Positions 43,918 through 52,998 of a stretch of 64,000 nucleotides of DNA are shown in pieces. Every line of letters starts with the position of its first letter. The stretch's first letter is position 1. The stretch spans positions 668,037-732,036 of the forward strand of contig CABIZO010000002.1 in the NCBI GenBank assembly GCA_902363255.1. The letters run 5' to 3'. Under the pieces are notes generated by a model that saw only the letters and a list, made by a program, of their open reading frames with translations, was not told where the DNA came from and ran no database searches. The DNA is from Peptostreptococcaceae bacterium (GTDB taxonomy: Bacteria; Bacillota; Clostridia; Peptostreptococcales; Peptostreptococcaceae). Made by a program: the position numbers and the translations under genes.

Positions 43918-45141
43918 ATGTACAAAAAATTTTCACATGTGGTGATGAATGAAGATAATAATTGTGAAAAAGAAATTTTTAGACAAAAGAAACTATATAC
44001 TAGAAATAAGGATATGAGAACCGAGTTTGGAAGGGATTACACTAGAATTTTGCACTCCTTAGCATATAGAAGACTAAAACATAAAACTCAAGTATTTTTT
44101 AATACACAAAATGACCATATTTGCACAAGGATGGAGCATGTATCCCATGTGGAGTCAGTGAGCTATGTTATAGCTAAATCACTGGGGTTAAATTATGAAT
44201 TAACAAAATCCATAGCTAAAGGTCATGATTTAGGTCATGCACCCTTTGGACATGAGGGTGAAAATGTAATTAAAAAAATAGTAAAAGATAATTTGAATGA
44301 TTCTTTTTGGCATGAAAAAAATGGTTTAAAAGTAGTAGATAAGTTGGAGTTATTGAAAGATAATAAGGGGAATTTGAGTAATTTAAATCTTACATATGCA
44401 GTAAGAGATGGGATTATATGTCATTGTGGCGAAGTAGATGAAAATGGAATTTTTCCAAGAAAGGATTATATTGATTTAAATACAATTAAAAATCCAGGTC
44501 AAGTACAACCATATACTTGGGAAGGTTGTGTTGTGAAAATTTCAGATAAAATAGCATACTTGGGAAGAGATATAGAGGATGCTCTTCTTCTAAAAATAAT
44601 TAGTACAGATGATTTAAAAGATGTGTATAAACTGGGAGAAAAGTATGGTCAAAAAACAGTAAATACTTCAGTAATAATGAATGAATTAATGAGTGATCTT
44701 ATTGAAAATAGTTCTGTAGAAAATGGAATTTGTTTTTCTTATGAAAAACAGAATTTTATTGACTCTATAAAAAAATTTAACTATGAAAAAATATATAATA
44801 ATGAGAAGTTTAGTTATTATAAAAAGTATGCCAACTTAGTAATTAACAGCATATTTGAAGAATTATTTAAATACTATGACGAAGAAAATACTATTAATAA
44901 TTTGCAAGTCAATATAGATAAAAAATATAGATTCCTGCTAAGTGATTTTAAAGGGTGGATAATAAAATATTGTGATGAAAGTATTTTTGATACAAGTGAC
45001 TTGAAAAGTAGCCTTAACAATGTAAAAATTTATGGTAACTTAAAGCATGAAGCTATATACAAAGAAGCTATTATTGATTATATTTCTTGTATGACAGATG
45101 CTTATGCTATCAAATGTTTTAATGAATTAATATCTTTTTAG
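43918..45141 (+). CDS. dgt: dGTP triphosphohydrolase-like HD-domain protein
   Basis: 407 residues. The FGRDYTRILHSLAYRRLKHKTQV start, TRMEHVSHVE, and the HD motif AKGHDLGHAPFGHEGE with the later SDKIAYLGRDIEDA match bacterial dGTPases (Mn2+-dependent, dGTP to deoxyguanosine plus PPPi). The length is that of the short clostridial type. Stand-alone gene with a GGAGGGGG site. It may balance dGTP against the deoxynucleoside kinases elsewhere in the window. Confidence 0.87.
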   Translation: MYKKFSHVVMNEDNNCEKEIFRQKKLYTRNKDMRTEFGRDYTRILHSLAYRRLKHKTQVFFNTQNDHICTRMEHVSHVESVSYVIAKSLGLNYELTKSIAKGHDLGHAPFGHEGENVIKKIVKDNLNDSFWHEKNGLKVVDKLELLKDNKGNLSNLNLTYAVRDGIICHCGEVDENGIFPRKDYIDLNTIKNPGQVQPYTWEGCVVKISDKIAYLGRDIEDALLLKIISTDDLKDVYKLGEKYGQKTVNTSVIMNELMSDLIENSSVENGICFSYEKQNFIDSIKKFNYEKIYNNEKFSYYKKYANLVINSIFEELFKYYDEENTINNLQVNIDKKYRFLLSDFKGWIIKYCDESIFDTSDLKSSLNNVKIYGNLKHEAIYKEAIIDYISCMTDAYAIKCFNELISF

Positions 45142-45197
45142 TTATAGTAAAATTTAGAAGAGAAAGTAAAAGAATAATTTGAGGGGTAATAAAACTA

Positions 45198-45947
45198 ATG
45201 AAGAAAAAAATTATAGGAAGTTGTATTTTAGTTATGGGGATTTTGTTTTCTGGGTCTATAGTCTACAACGAAACAACAGAATCACTGAGGAATATTACAA
45301 GAGAAGAACAACTAGAGATGTTTGATGAAGTGAGAAGTCAATTAGAATCTGAAGTCAATTATATTGAACATATTACAGAGATAAAACCTAATGGATATGT
45401 TACAGATACATATGTTGATAAATCAAACTACTTAGAACAAATGGATCAATATAATAATAATGAACTAGTTAATAGAATGATATTTTATGAAAAAGGTAGC
45501 AAAGTTTTATCTATTGGAAAAGATGAAAGTGAATTTGAAGGACAAATGACTACATTAGATCAAAGTATAGCAAATGAGAATAAAAAGAATTTTGAGGAAT
45601 ATTCTCAATTTAAAACTGAAATAGAAAATGCTTTAAAACAGGGTGAAAGTACATTTTTTAGAGAGGAAAAAACTTCAGACTCATCAGTTATAAAATATAT
45701 TAGTAAAAATTTAAATCTTTATTTTGACAAAGAAAGTAAGTTTTTAGTAAAAAAAGAAGAGATAGTTGGAAAGGAAATAACTAAAACTATAGAATTTGAA
45801 AGAATAGAAAGAACTTCTAGTTTAGGAAATTCTTTGTTCAAACAAGAATCACCAATAAAATATAATGAAGATGTAAATCTTAGTAATATAAGAATTGAAA
45901 ATATAATACAAAAACTTGAGGTTCCTCTGGAAAATGTTAGAGTATAA
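45198..45947 (+). CDS. exported or membrane-anchored protein of unknown function
   Basis: 249 residues. A hydrophobic N-terminus (6-24) serves as signal or anchor; no lipobox. The remainder is Glu/Lys/Asn-rich and lacks recognisable motifs. A beta-rich section (SSVIKYISKNLNLYFDKESKFLVKK split over two strands) and IEFERIERT suggest a small lipocalin- or LppX-like sheet, which is only a guess. Own ribosome site (GAGGGG) and terminator. Confidence 0.65.
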   Translation: MKKKIIGSCILVMGILFSGSIVYNETTESLRNITREEQLEMFDEVRSQLESEVNYIEHITEIKPNGYVTDTYVDKSNYLEQMDQYNNNELVNRMIFYEKGSKVLSIGKDESEFEGQMTTLDQSIANENKKNFEEYSQFKTEIENALKQGESTFFREEKTSDSSVIKYISKNLNLYFDKESKFLVKKEEIVGKEITKTIEFERIERTSSLGNSLFKQESPIKYNEDVNLSNIRIENIIQKLEVPLENVRV

Positions 45948-45958
45948 CTAAAAAAAGT

Positions 45959-45997
45959 AAAGGCTATGTTAGGAGTAAATTCGAAACATAGCCTTTT
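45959..45997 (+). terminator. intrinsic terminator
   Basis: AAAGGCTATGTT (45959-45970) pairs with AACATAGCCTTT (45985-45996), ending in T. Confidence 0.85.
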
Positions 45998-46164
45998 ATA
46001 AATCTCGCTATATATAGAAATATGGGAGAAAATATTATATAGAATTTTAAAAGAATTTTACAATTTCCATTAGAAAAAATAAATAAAATTTGAGCAGGAT
46101 AAGTGAAAATATGATAATATAATAAGTATTTAAATAATTAATAGTATTAAGGAGATATAAATTT

Positions 46165-46602
46165 ATGCAACAAGTTAATCAACAATTAAATGACTTAGAT
46201 TTATTTATACAAAGGAACCATAAATTTTACGAAAAAAAATTTAGAAAAATGAAGGAAACAGGAAAGAGCAGATCTTGGAACTGGGCAGCATTTTTCATGG
46301 GTATATATTGGATGGTTTATAGAAAGATGTATTTTAAAGCTGGAGCATTTTTTATACTAAGTTTAGTTGCATCTTCAACTCCATATATTGGAAACATATT
46401 AAACTTAGCAGTTTTAATTGGTATAGGAATATATGCAAATGCCTTATACTTGGATCATATAGATGGAAATATTGAAAAGATAAATATTTTATTTCCTAAT
46501 GACAAAGATACCATTTTAAAGAAAAGAGGAGGAACAAACTTACCTCTTGCACTTTCTTTATATGGAGTAGTAGTTTTAACACTACTTTTAGGAATATTGT
46601 AG
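46165..46602 (+). CDS. DUF2628 membrane protein
   Basis: 145 residues. The conserved SWNWAAFFMGIYWMVYRKMY motif of DUF2628 is at about 37-56, followed by two helices (60-88) and a C-terminal helix. Function unknown. It is close to the deformylase-like gene (22 bp), so the two may share a transcript. Confidence 0.85.
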   Translation: MQQVNQQLNDLDLFIQRNHKFYEKKFRKMKETGKSRSWNWAAFFMGIYWMVYRKMYFKAGAFFILSLVASSTPYIGNILNLAVLIGIGIYANALYLDHIDGNIEKINILFPNDKDTILKKRGGTNLPLALSLYGVVVLTLLLGIL

Positions 46603-46624
46603 ATTTTGAAAGGATGATATAAAT

Positions 46625-47035
46625 ATGATAAAGCCAATTGTTAAGGACGTATTATTTTTAGGTGAAAAGTCTGAACTGGCAACAAAAGATGATATGTGTG
46701 TTGTTAATGATTTAATTGATACTCTAAAAGCAAATCTTGATAATTGTGTTGGTATGGCGGCCAATATGATAGGTATGAAAAAACGTATTATAGTATTTGC
46801 TGTTGGAAGTGCTATTGTGCCTATGATTAATCCTGTCATATTAAAGAAGGAAAAGGCTTATCTAACAGAGGAAAGTTGTTTGTCATTGACAGGAGTTAGA
46901 GAGACAAGACGATACGAAACTATTCAGGTGGAGTATTATGACAAGAATTTTAATAAGAAAAAAGATGAATTTACAGGATTTGTTGCACAGATAATTCAAC
47001 ACGAAGTTGATCACTGTGATGGCATAATTATATAA
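46625..47035 (+). CDS. def: peptide deformylase-like protein
   Basis: 136 residues. The metal site is present: Cys in EESCLSLTG and the HEVDH motif (QHEVDHCDG). The first family motif reads VGMAANMIG instead of GxGLAAPQ, so the Gln that stabilises the transition state is replaced by Met. This is the shorter, divergent deformylase class seen in many Firmicutes beside a canonical Def. Activity is therefore likely metal-based but should not be assumed equal to the housekeeping enzyme. Confidence 0.8.
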   Translation: MIKPIVKDVLFLGEKSELATKDDMCVVNDLIDTLKANLDNCVGMAANMIGMKKRIIVFAVGSAIVPMINPVILKKEKAYLTEESCLSLTGVRETRRYETIQVEYYDKNFNKKKDEFTGFVAQIIQHEVDHCDGIII

Positions 47036-47040
47036 GTACT

Positions 47041-47090
47041 AAAGAACCGGATAACAGGGTTAAACCTGAGATCCGGTTCTTTAGTTTTTT
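47041..47090 (+). terminator. strong terminator after def
   Basis: AAAGAACCGGAT (47041-47052) pairs with ATCCGGTTCTTT (47071-47082), then T-rich sequence. An inner AGGGTT/AACCT pair can stack on top. Confidence 0.88.
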
Positions 47091-47169
47091 TGGAGTATGT
47101 AAAGGAATTTAATGCAATTAAGTCGAATATATATTCAAATTGTTAGTTAAAGTATTCAAGGAGGATAAT

Positions 47170-48135
47170 ATGAGTAAAGAAGTAGTTTTTTATGGAGAAA
47201 GAGGCATACTAAATTCAATAATATTGGATACACAAGGCAATATAGCAAAACAAAAACAGCTTTTGAGATCAATAGTATTGGCAGATAGAAGCAAGTTGAA
47301 TTGGGTAGATGATGTTTACTTGGTTAGATATTTTGTTGAACCTAATTTTGACGAATTTGGTAATACTGATGTAATTATAGAGGCAAAAACAAGAAATAGT
47401 GAAAAATATGTATTGTTTGTTGAGATAAAAATAAATTCATATGAATACAGTGCTTTAACTATGGAACCAATAAAAGAGATGGATAATGAATATTTTCCAA
47501 AGAGCTATAGAAATAATTGTGATAAACTTAATATTAAGTTGGCTATTTTATACAGATTTATACAAGCTTTTAAAAGTAATTTATCAGATGATAACAATAT
47601 TATAACTAAAATTCAGGAGCAAGATGATGTAAGACATACGTATAATGATGAAATTGAAAGAAAGCTCGAAAATAGGACAATTCTAAATTATTGGTATGAA
47701 AGATTTGCAGATGCTAAAGAGTATTATTTTATAGCATTGACAAATGATTCGCATGAAATATTAGAGGGCAATAACTTGAAAAGTGATTTATTTCCGTTTA
47801 ATAATAAAAATATGTTACCGCCTATTGGAAAAGTACAATGGGAAGAAGAGAAAAATAAATTTGGAATAATTACTTATGAAACACTTTTGAATAAAAATAT
47901 AATATCGAAAGATGAAGGTTATTACGAAGATGTAAGTGAACTTATGCTTTTCAATCCTCCTACATTAGCAGCATACAATAAAGAAAGAAAAATAAGTACT
48001 TCAGTTTCGATTAATAAAGACAAATGGGGTGAAAGTCAAGAGATATTATATAATTTGCTTAAAGATATAAACGTACTTGATATGGATTTAAAATCTTTTG
48101 TAAAAGAGTTTATTGAATCTATTGAGCAAAAATAA
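47170..48135 (+). CDS. PD-(D/E)XK nuclease-like protein, orphan
   Basis: 321 residues, cytoplasmic. TDVIIEAKT...YVLFVEIKINS places Asp67, Glu85 and Lys87 in the D-x(n)-E-x-K arrangement of PD-(D/E)XK folds; such proteins include nucleases of phage or defence origin. The rest is unassigned. ATG 47170 is chosen because AAGGAGGA (47158-47165) fits; an upstream TTG does not. No methylase or helicase partner, so I would not call it a restriction enzyme. Confidence 0.6.
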   Translation: MSKEVVFYGERGILNSIILDTQGNIAKQKQLLRSIVLADRSKLNWVDDVYLVRYFVEPNFDEFGNTDVIIEAKTRNSEKYVLFVEIKINSYEYSALTMEPIKEMDNEYFPKSYRNNCDKLNIKLAILYRFIQAFKSNLSDDNNIITKIQEQDDVRHTYNDEIERKLENRTILNYWYERFADAKEYYFIALTNDSHEILEGNNLKSDLFPFNNKNMLPPIGKVQWEEEKNKFGIITYETLLNKNIISKDEGYYEDVSELMLFNPPTLAAYNKERKISTSVSINKDKWGESQEILYNLLKDINVLDMDLKSFVKEFIESIEQK

Positions 48136-48150
48136 AGAAAGTTAATTTAA

Positions 48151-48468
48151 TTAAATTATTACATTTCTTCCATAGATTATTCATCTACTATGGGAAAAGT
48201 GTATCATAGAGATTCACTAAGCAGTTATTATAGTGGAAACTTATTTATAAATATACACCAAAGTACTAGTAAATATTGCGCTTATGTGGAAACTGACACG
48301 TATAAATTTAATTTAAATAGTAAAAAGTTAACTTTAGTGAAAAAGATTATAGAATTGAAAGTTTCTATTTATTCAAATTATGTGAAGTGTACTAAATCCA
48401 ATATTAGTGGAAAGAAAACTTATTACAAATATTATTATAAAACAGGAAAAACAGTTAAAGTTTATTAA
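48151..48468 (+). pseudogene. probable gene remnant, Tyr/Lys-rich
   Basis: The frame is open from 48151 but has no ribosome site at its only ATG (48190). The encoded peptide (SSYYSGNLFINIHQ..., then a Lys/Tyr-rich tail) lacks a signal sequence and resembles the tail of a larger secreted protein. Not identified. Confidence 0.4.
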
Positions 48469-48478
48469 TTTAAAAACA

Positions 48479-48512
48479 AAGGAGTACACTTTTGGTGTAC
48501 TCCTTATATTTT
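48479..48512. terminator. terminator between converging genes
   Basis: AAGGAGTACAC (48479-48489) pairs with GTGTACTCCTT (48495-48505), T-rich beyond. Confidence 0.8.
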
Positions 48513-48539
48513 TTTAGCCATGTATTATTTTATAAGTAG

Positions 48540-49046
48540 TTAAACTGTTGAATTTTCTTTTTTGTGAAATAAATTTATAAAACTATCACATCTTTTATTA
48601 ATATAAATACGAATTAATATAAGTATGAAGTTTAGAGATATTACTGTAAGGAAAATAGCTAAATTATTTGAGGATGCTAGAATTTTTGTACAGTTTCCTA
48701 TTGAGTAGGTAAATAAAGATATAAGTACAAAGCACTCAATGTAAAACATAAAAATACTTATTATATCTTTGAATAATTGCTCTATTTCTGAAAAATTCTT
48801 TTCCAAGAGTATAATAGATAAAAAAGAAGTTAATAGTTTTGATTTCAGAATAATAGTAATTGTGGTTTTTATTAATTTAAATATTACGATTAAATTTATA
48901 AAGTATATCATAATAAGTCTGATACTGATGTATAGATTAATTATATCTGAATAAAGATTATTAATTAGTAAAAATAATAAAGGGATATCAATTAATAGTA
49001 AAAGGGCATTTATTGATACTTTGTTTGTGTTTTTTATTTTTTTCAT
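48540..49046 (-). CDS. small integral membrane protein, unknown
   Basis: 168 residues with four hydrophobic segments (about 14-35, 40-62, 95-115, 130-152) rich in Ile/Leu, and a basic tail. No family recognised. The start is set at 49046, not 49067, because the ribosome site AAGGAG lies inside the longer frame, 6 nt before this ATG. Isolated. Confidence 0.65.
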   Translation of the reverse strand: MKKIKNTNKVSINALLLLIDIPLLFLLINNLYSDIINLYISIRLIMIYFINLIVIFKLIKTTITIILKSKLLTSFLSIILLEKNFSEIEQLFKDIISIFMFYIECFVLISLFTYSIGNCTKILASSNNLAIFLTVISLNFILILIRIYINKRCDSFINLFHKKENSTV

Positions 49047-49336
49047 AAAAAGCTCCTTGTGATTCATGTTGATTTATATTAAGTATAGCATAAATTTTGG
49101 TAATTGAAATTTTTAATATGTGTTTCTCTATGATATGAATTTATAATATGGACATATAGTTAGTAGAGGGGCCTGTTATATAAATAATGATTTAATTAAT
49201 AAGAAACTGTAGAATGTACAACATAAATATTATGTAATAATTATATATATGTAAAATTATGTGTAAAAAAATATTTACTTGCATATAGGAATATATTACC
49301 ATTAAAATGTAGGGAAATATATGTGGTGGTGTAGAA

Positions 49337-50113
49337 ATGAAAAAGGGTGAGGAGTTAAAAAAAAGATTATTAAGTAAAAAAATTGACTGGGATAAGGATA
49401 ATAAAAATTGGAAAAACGTAAAAAAAGCATTAAATAAATATTTATTAATTGGTTTAGTAGTTGGATTTATTATTGGAGCTATGTCCATAGGAATAGGAAA
49501 AGCGCAAGAGAAAGAATCCTACGAGAAACAATTATTAAATTATGAAGATCAAATTTCAGATTATAAAAATGAAATTTCTGATTATATATATGAAATTAAT
49601 AACAAAGAAGATGAAATTAATAAGTTAAATGAAAAAGTTGAAGAAGCTGCGCCTTGGTTTGAAATGAAAGAAGAAGAACGTAAGGCTGAGGAAGAAAAGT
49701 TAGCTAAAGAAAAAGCGGCTAAAGAAAAGGCAGAAAAGGAAGCTCAGGAAAAGAAAGAAGCAGAAGAAAAAGCAGCTGCAGAAAAGAAAGAAAAACAGGG
49801 ATATAACACAGGTATTACATATAAACAATTAGCAAGAACACCAGATGATTATTTATTTGAAAAGGTTAAGTTTGAAGGAAAAGTGATTCAAGTTATGGAA
49901 GATGACGATAGAGTACAAATAAGGCTTGCTGTTGGTGGAGATTATGACAATATATTACTAGGAGAATATGATAGTGAAATAGTTAATTCTAGAGTTTTAG
50001 AAGATGATTATATTACTATATATGGAATTAGTTCAGGGCTTATAACATATGAATCTACTTTAGGTGCAAGTATTACAATCCCAGGAGTATTAATTGATAA
50101 GATAGATATGTAG
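49337..50113 (+). CDS. membrane-anchored coiled-coil protein with C-terminal OB-like domain
   Basis: 258 residues. A basic cytoplasmic head (1-33), one membrane helix (about 35-54), and a long coiled coil (55-155) with an Ala/Lys/Glu heptad section such as AAKEKAEKEAQEKKEAEEKA. A C-terminal domain follows (158-258) beginning YKQLARTPDDYLFEKVKFEGKV and including DDRVQIRLAVGGDYDNILLG. The last domain is widespread in Firmicute surface and phage-linked proteins; its role is unknown. The outside part may bind wall or a partner. Confidence 0.75.
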   Translation: MKKGEELKKRLLSKKIDWDKDNKNWKNVKKALNKYLLIGLVVGFIIGAMSIGIGKAQEKESYEKQLLNYEDQISDYKNEISDYIYEINNKEDEINKLNEKVEEAAPWFEMKEEERKAEEEKLAKEKAAKEKAEKEAQEKKEAEEKAAAEKKEKQGYNTGITYKQLARTPDDYLFEKVKFEGKVIQVMEDDDRVQIRLAVGGDYDNILLGEYDSEIVNSRVLEDDYITIYGISSGLITYESTLGASITIPGVLIDKIDM

Positions 50114-50150
50114 ATTAATAAAGATAATTAAGTATAAAGTAAAGTTAAAT

Positions 50151-50187
50151 AGAAAAAGGCATGCAAAAAATGAGCATGTCTTTTTCT
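50151..50187 (+). terminator. intrinsic terminator
   Basis: AGAAAAAGGCATGC (50151-50164) pairs with GCATGTCTTTTTCT (50174-50187) with one G-U. Confidence 0.85.
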
Positions 50188-50316
50188 ATTAATATCATCA
50201 GTAGTATTTATGATAATACTAATAGCTTTAATAGTACAAGCAAGTATAACTAAAATGGTAGCAGAAACTTAGTGATTTAGAGGAAGAACAAGAAGTATTA
50301 ATTCAAGTAGCGTAAC
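50188..50316 (+). pseudogene. membrane-protein C-terminal remnant
   Basis: A hydrophobic peptide (VVFMIILIALIVQASITKMV) is followed, after a one-base shift, by SDLEEEQEVLIQVA and a stop. The combination resembles the last helix of CPA-type cation/proton antiporters, but the match is loose. No start or ribosome site, so it is a relic at best. Confidence 0.35.
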
Positions 50317-50373
50317 AAATAACCTATTTTAGCATGACGTATTAGATATGGCACATGAAAATAGGTTATTTTT
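50317..50373 (+). terminator. terminator, 14-bp stem
   Basis: AAATAACCTATTTT (50317-50330) pairs with AAAATAGGTTATTT (50358-50371), followed by T. It sits directly after the remnant, suggesting a once-complete gene. Confidence 0.8.
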
Positions 50374-50476
50374 ATATTATTTTAATATAGTGCATACAAT
50401 TTTATCTTTGCTTTTATTATGAATCAATGCTTTAATTAAATTAAAGACGATAATTATTGGAAAGGGGATATTAAAT

Positions 50477-51256
50477 ATGAAACAATATGTAGTTGACGCA
50501 TTTACAGACAAAGTATTTGGTGGAAATCCAGCAGCTATCTGTGTTATGGATTCTTGGATCTCAGATGAATTAATGATGAATATTACAAGAGAAAATAATC
50601 TTTCTGAAACAGCTTTTACAGCAAAAGAAAATGACAAATATAAATTACGCTGGTTCACTCCAGGTGGAGAAATAGACTTATGTGGTCATGCAACATTGGC
50701 ATGTGCTTATGTTATTATGAATTATGTTGATACTAGCATGGAAACAGTAACATTTACTACAATTAGTGGGGACTTAGTAGTAAAGAAAAATGGAGAATTA
50801 TATGAAATGAATTTTCCTGCATACGATTTAAAGTCAGTTGAAATAACTGAGAAAATGATTGAATACATAGGTGCCACACCAGTAGAAGCATATATGGGAA
50901 GAGACTTACTTTGCATATTTAATAATGAAGAAACTGTTAAAGAATTAAAACCAGATATGGATAAATTAAAAGAAATAGAAGGATTATTACTTCATGTATC
51001 TGCAAAGGGCAAAGATTTCGACTGTATATCACGTAGTTTTGCTCCAAAATTAAATGTGATTGAAGATCCTGTATGCGGTTCTGGTCATTGTCACATTGTC
51101 CCATATTGGGCAGATAAATTAAGTAAAAACAATATAGTTGCATATCAAGCATCAAAAAGGGGAGGAACTCTTTATTGTACTATGGAAGGTTCTAGAATAA
51201 ATATCAGTGGAAAGGCAACTCTATATTCCATAGCAGATATTAATATTGATTTATAA
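50477..51256 (+). CDS. PhzF-family isomerase
   Basis: 259 residues. The family start VVDAFTDKVFGGNPAAI, the active-site Glu in NLSETAF (E44), RWFTPGGEIDLCGHATL, and DPVCGSGHC near the C-terminus are all present. PhzF proteins are cofactor-free isomerases or epimerase-like enzymes; phenazine genes are absent here, so the substrate is unknown. A ribosome site AAAGGGG precedes the ATG. Confidence 0.88.
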   Translation: MKQYVVDAFTDKVFGGNPAAICVMDSWISDELMMNITRENNLSETAFTAKENDKYKLRWFTPGGEIDLCGHATLACAYVIMNYVDTSMETVTFTTISGDLVVKKNGELYEMNFPAYDLKSVEITEKMIEYIGATPVEAYMGRDLLCIFNNEETVKELKPDMDKLKEIEGLLLHVSAKGKDFDCISRSFAPKLNVIEDPVCGSGHCHIVPYWADKLSKNNIVAYQASKRGGTLYCTMEGSRINISGKATLYSIADINIDL

Positions 51257-51439
51257 ATAAAATATATCACAAAATAAAATATGAGGGGAAAATTTATGCA
51301 TAGCTGTAATTGGTCAGTCGTCGAGTGTTAGATAGAATATAGTTCAATTTTATAATATAAAAATTTAAGAATTGGAAAAAGAAAATATAATAATACCTAT
51401 GTCTTAAAATAGTAAGGTGTTGGTGAGGGGGTTAAAAAT

Positions 51440-52366
51440 TTGGTTAAAAAATTAAAAATAATAATTAAGTACTTCATAACTAATCCAATAGTATTAATTG
51501 TATATTGTTTTTTTTGTTATGAGTTAGCTAGTATATGTAAGTATGGAAGGTATAATAATAATCTATATATATTAATAACATGCTTAGTGTTTCTTATAGC
51601 TATCCTTATTTTTTATACAATAAAATTAAATAACTCTAAAGAATATAAATCCAAGCTAGCTAGCTCAAAATTATGGATATGTATAACCATAATAATCATA
51701 AGTATAACAACTTCATTTTACGGAATGAAAATCTATAAAAGTACCACTAACTATGGTGGAAAGCTTGCATGGGTTATTGAAAGAGTAAAAAATGAAAGAA
51801 AAGTTAATTTTAAGAAAAATAATATTTATGAAGATGGTGTAAAGGGCATTTTTGAAGATATAAATAAAAAATTTAAATTACCTGAGAAATTATATCTATC
51901 AAATAATTTAAATATTAAGTTTGAAAAGGATGGAACAATTACATACTTTGAAACTTTTATTTATGGCAAAGATAAGAAAGGAAAAGAAGAAAGTTTTTTA
52001 ATATTTTATGATAAAGACAAATCAAAAGATATTAAACTTATATTAAATGGCGTTGTAAATGCTGATTATAGTAATAGTAAATTGTTAGATCCTTTATTTG
52101 AAACTGTTGATTGTATTTCCATAAAAGACACTGTTAGTAGATGGGATGCAAGTGAGTTTGGACTACTTTATAGTGGTAAAAGAAATTGGGAGTCAAATAG
52201 AGAAGGAATTGTTCTAGTTAATAAAAATGGAGAGGAAATACCTACAGATTTGATTACTGATAAGTTAGTAGGTTATACAGTTTCCATATATATACCAGGA
52301 AGCGAGGAGCAAATAACTCCTGTTAGATATAATTTATTAACAGATTCTTATTGGTTTAGTTTTTAA
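51440..52366 (+). CDS. membrane protein with extracytoplasmic domain, frameshifted at 3' end
   Basis: 308 residues from TTG 51440 (GAGGGGGT 7 nt upstream). Three hydrophobic helices (about 10-30, 42-60, 78-96) lead into an outside domain of unknown type. The frame ends at TTTTTAA. A one-base shift in that T-run (52360-52364) would join it to the following open frame, which has no start of its own. It therefore looks like the 5' part of a longer gene broken by a single-base deletion. Confidence 0.7.
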   Translation: MVKKLKIIIKYFITNPIVLIVYCFFCYELASICKYGRYNNNLYILITCLVFLIAILIFYTIKLNNSKEYKSKLASSKLWICITIIIISITTSFYGMKIYKSTTNYGGKLAWVIERVKNERKVNFKKNNIYEDGVKGIFEDINKKFKLPEKLYLSNNLNIKFEKDGTITYFETFIYGKDKKGKEESFLIFYDKDKSKDIKLILNGVVNADYSNSKLLDPLFETVDCISIKDTVSRWDASEFGLLYSGKRNWESNREGIVLVNKNGEEIPTDLITDKLVGYTVSIYIPGSEEQITPVRYNLLTDSYWFSF

Positions 52367-52923
52367 ATACAGAAGAGGAAGATAAATTAGAGGCGGACAA
52401 AAAGGAGCATGATTTTGTAACTGGAAACTCAAAAAGTAATGATGAGTTTTATTTAGTAGATGGAATTAGATACAAGTTAAATGTGGAGGATAAGGCAACA
52501 GGTAGTTTTTTCTATTCATTGCAAAAAAGTAATGATGCTGGTCAAAACTGGTTTGTATTAAATGAAGATCCGTTTAATGGACCTGTTGGAGAGGCTTCGG
52601 GAATATATTTTATTGATGAAAATACAGGTTTTATAAGTATATCTAGAAATGGTGGTACTACAGGAGAATTATATCGTACAGAAGATGGAGGAAAGTCTTT
52701 TGGTAAAATAGAGATTGAAAGTAAATCAGTTAAGTTGAATAATGGTGTTTCATTTATTCCTTTTGATTTTCCAAATGCGCCATATGAAAAAGATGGAGAG
52801 TTATATTTAAATATGGGTCAAGGTGCAGATGGAGACTACAATGGAAACAGCAGCTTGCTTTATACTTCTAAAGATAAGGGTAAAACTTGGGAATGTTTAA
52901 AAGAAGTTAAAAGTAGTAATTAA
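52367..52923 (+). pseudogene. BNR/sialidase-repeat-like 3' part of the frameshifted gene
   Basis: The frame is open from 52363 with no ATG or ribosome site until a doubtful GTG at 52483. It encodes FFYSLQKSNDAGQNWFV, LYRTEDGGKSFGK and LYTSKDKGKTWE, three S/T-x-D-x-G-x-(N/S/T)-W/F motifs typical of BNR/photosynthesis-II-HCF136-like beta-propellers. Most likely the C-terminal half of the upstream membrane protein. Confidence 0.65.
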
Positions 52924-52955
52924 AAGTATTATAAATTTAATAATTATAATAAATA

Positions 52956-52988
52956 AAACCATATCATAAATAAGTGATACGGTTTTTT
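52956..52988. terminator. terminator between converging genes
   Basis: AAACCATATCA (52956-52966 region) pairs with TGATACGGTTT (52975-52985) with one mismatch, T-run after. Nearly the same hairpin ends the DUF2935 gene at 55173. Confidence 0.75.
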
Positions 52989-52998
52989 ATATAAATAT

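Noticed and set aside
47170..48135. Restriction endonuclease
   Set aside because: Only the general D-E-x-K motif is seen and no methyltransferase or specificity gene is near.
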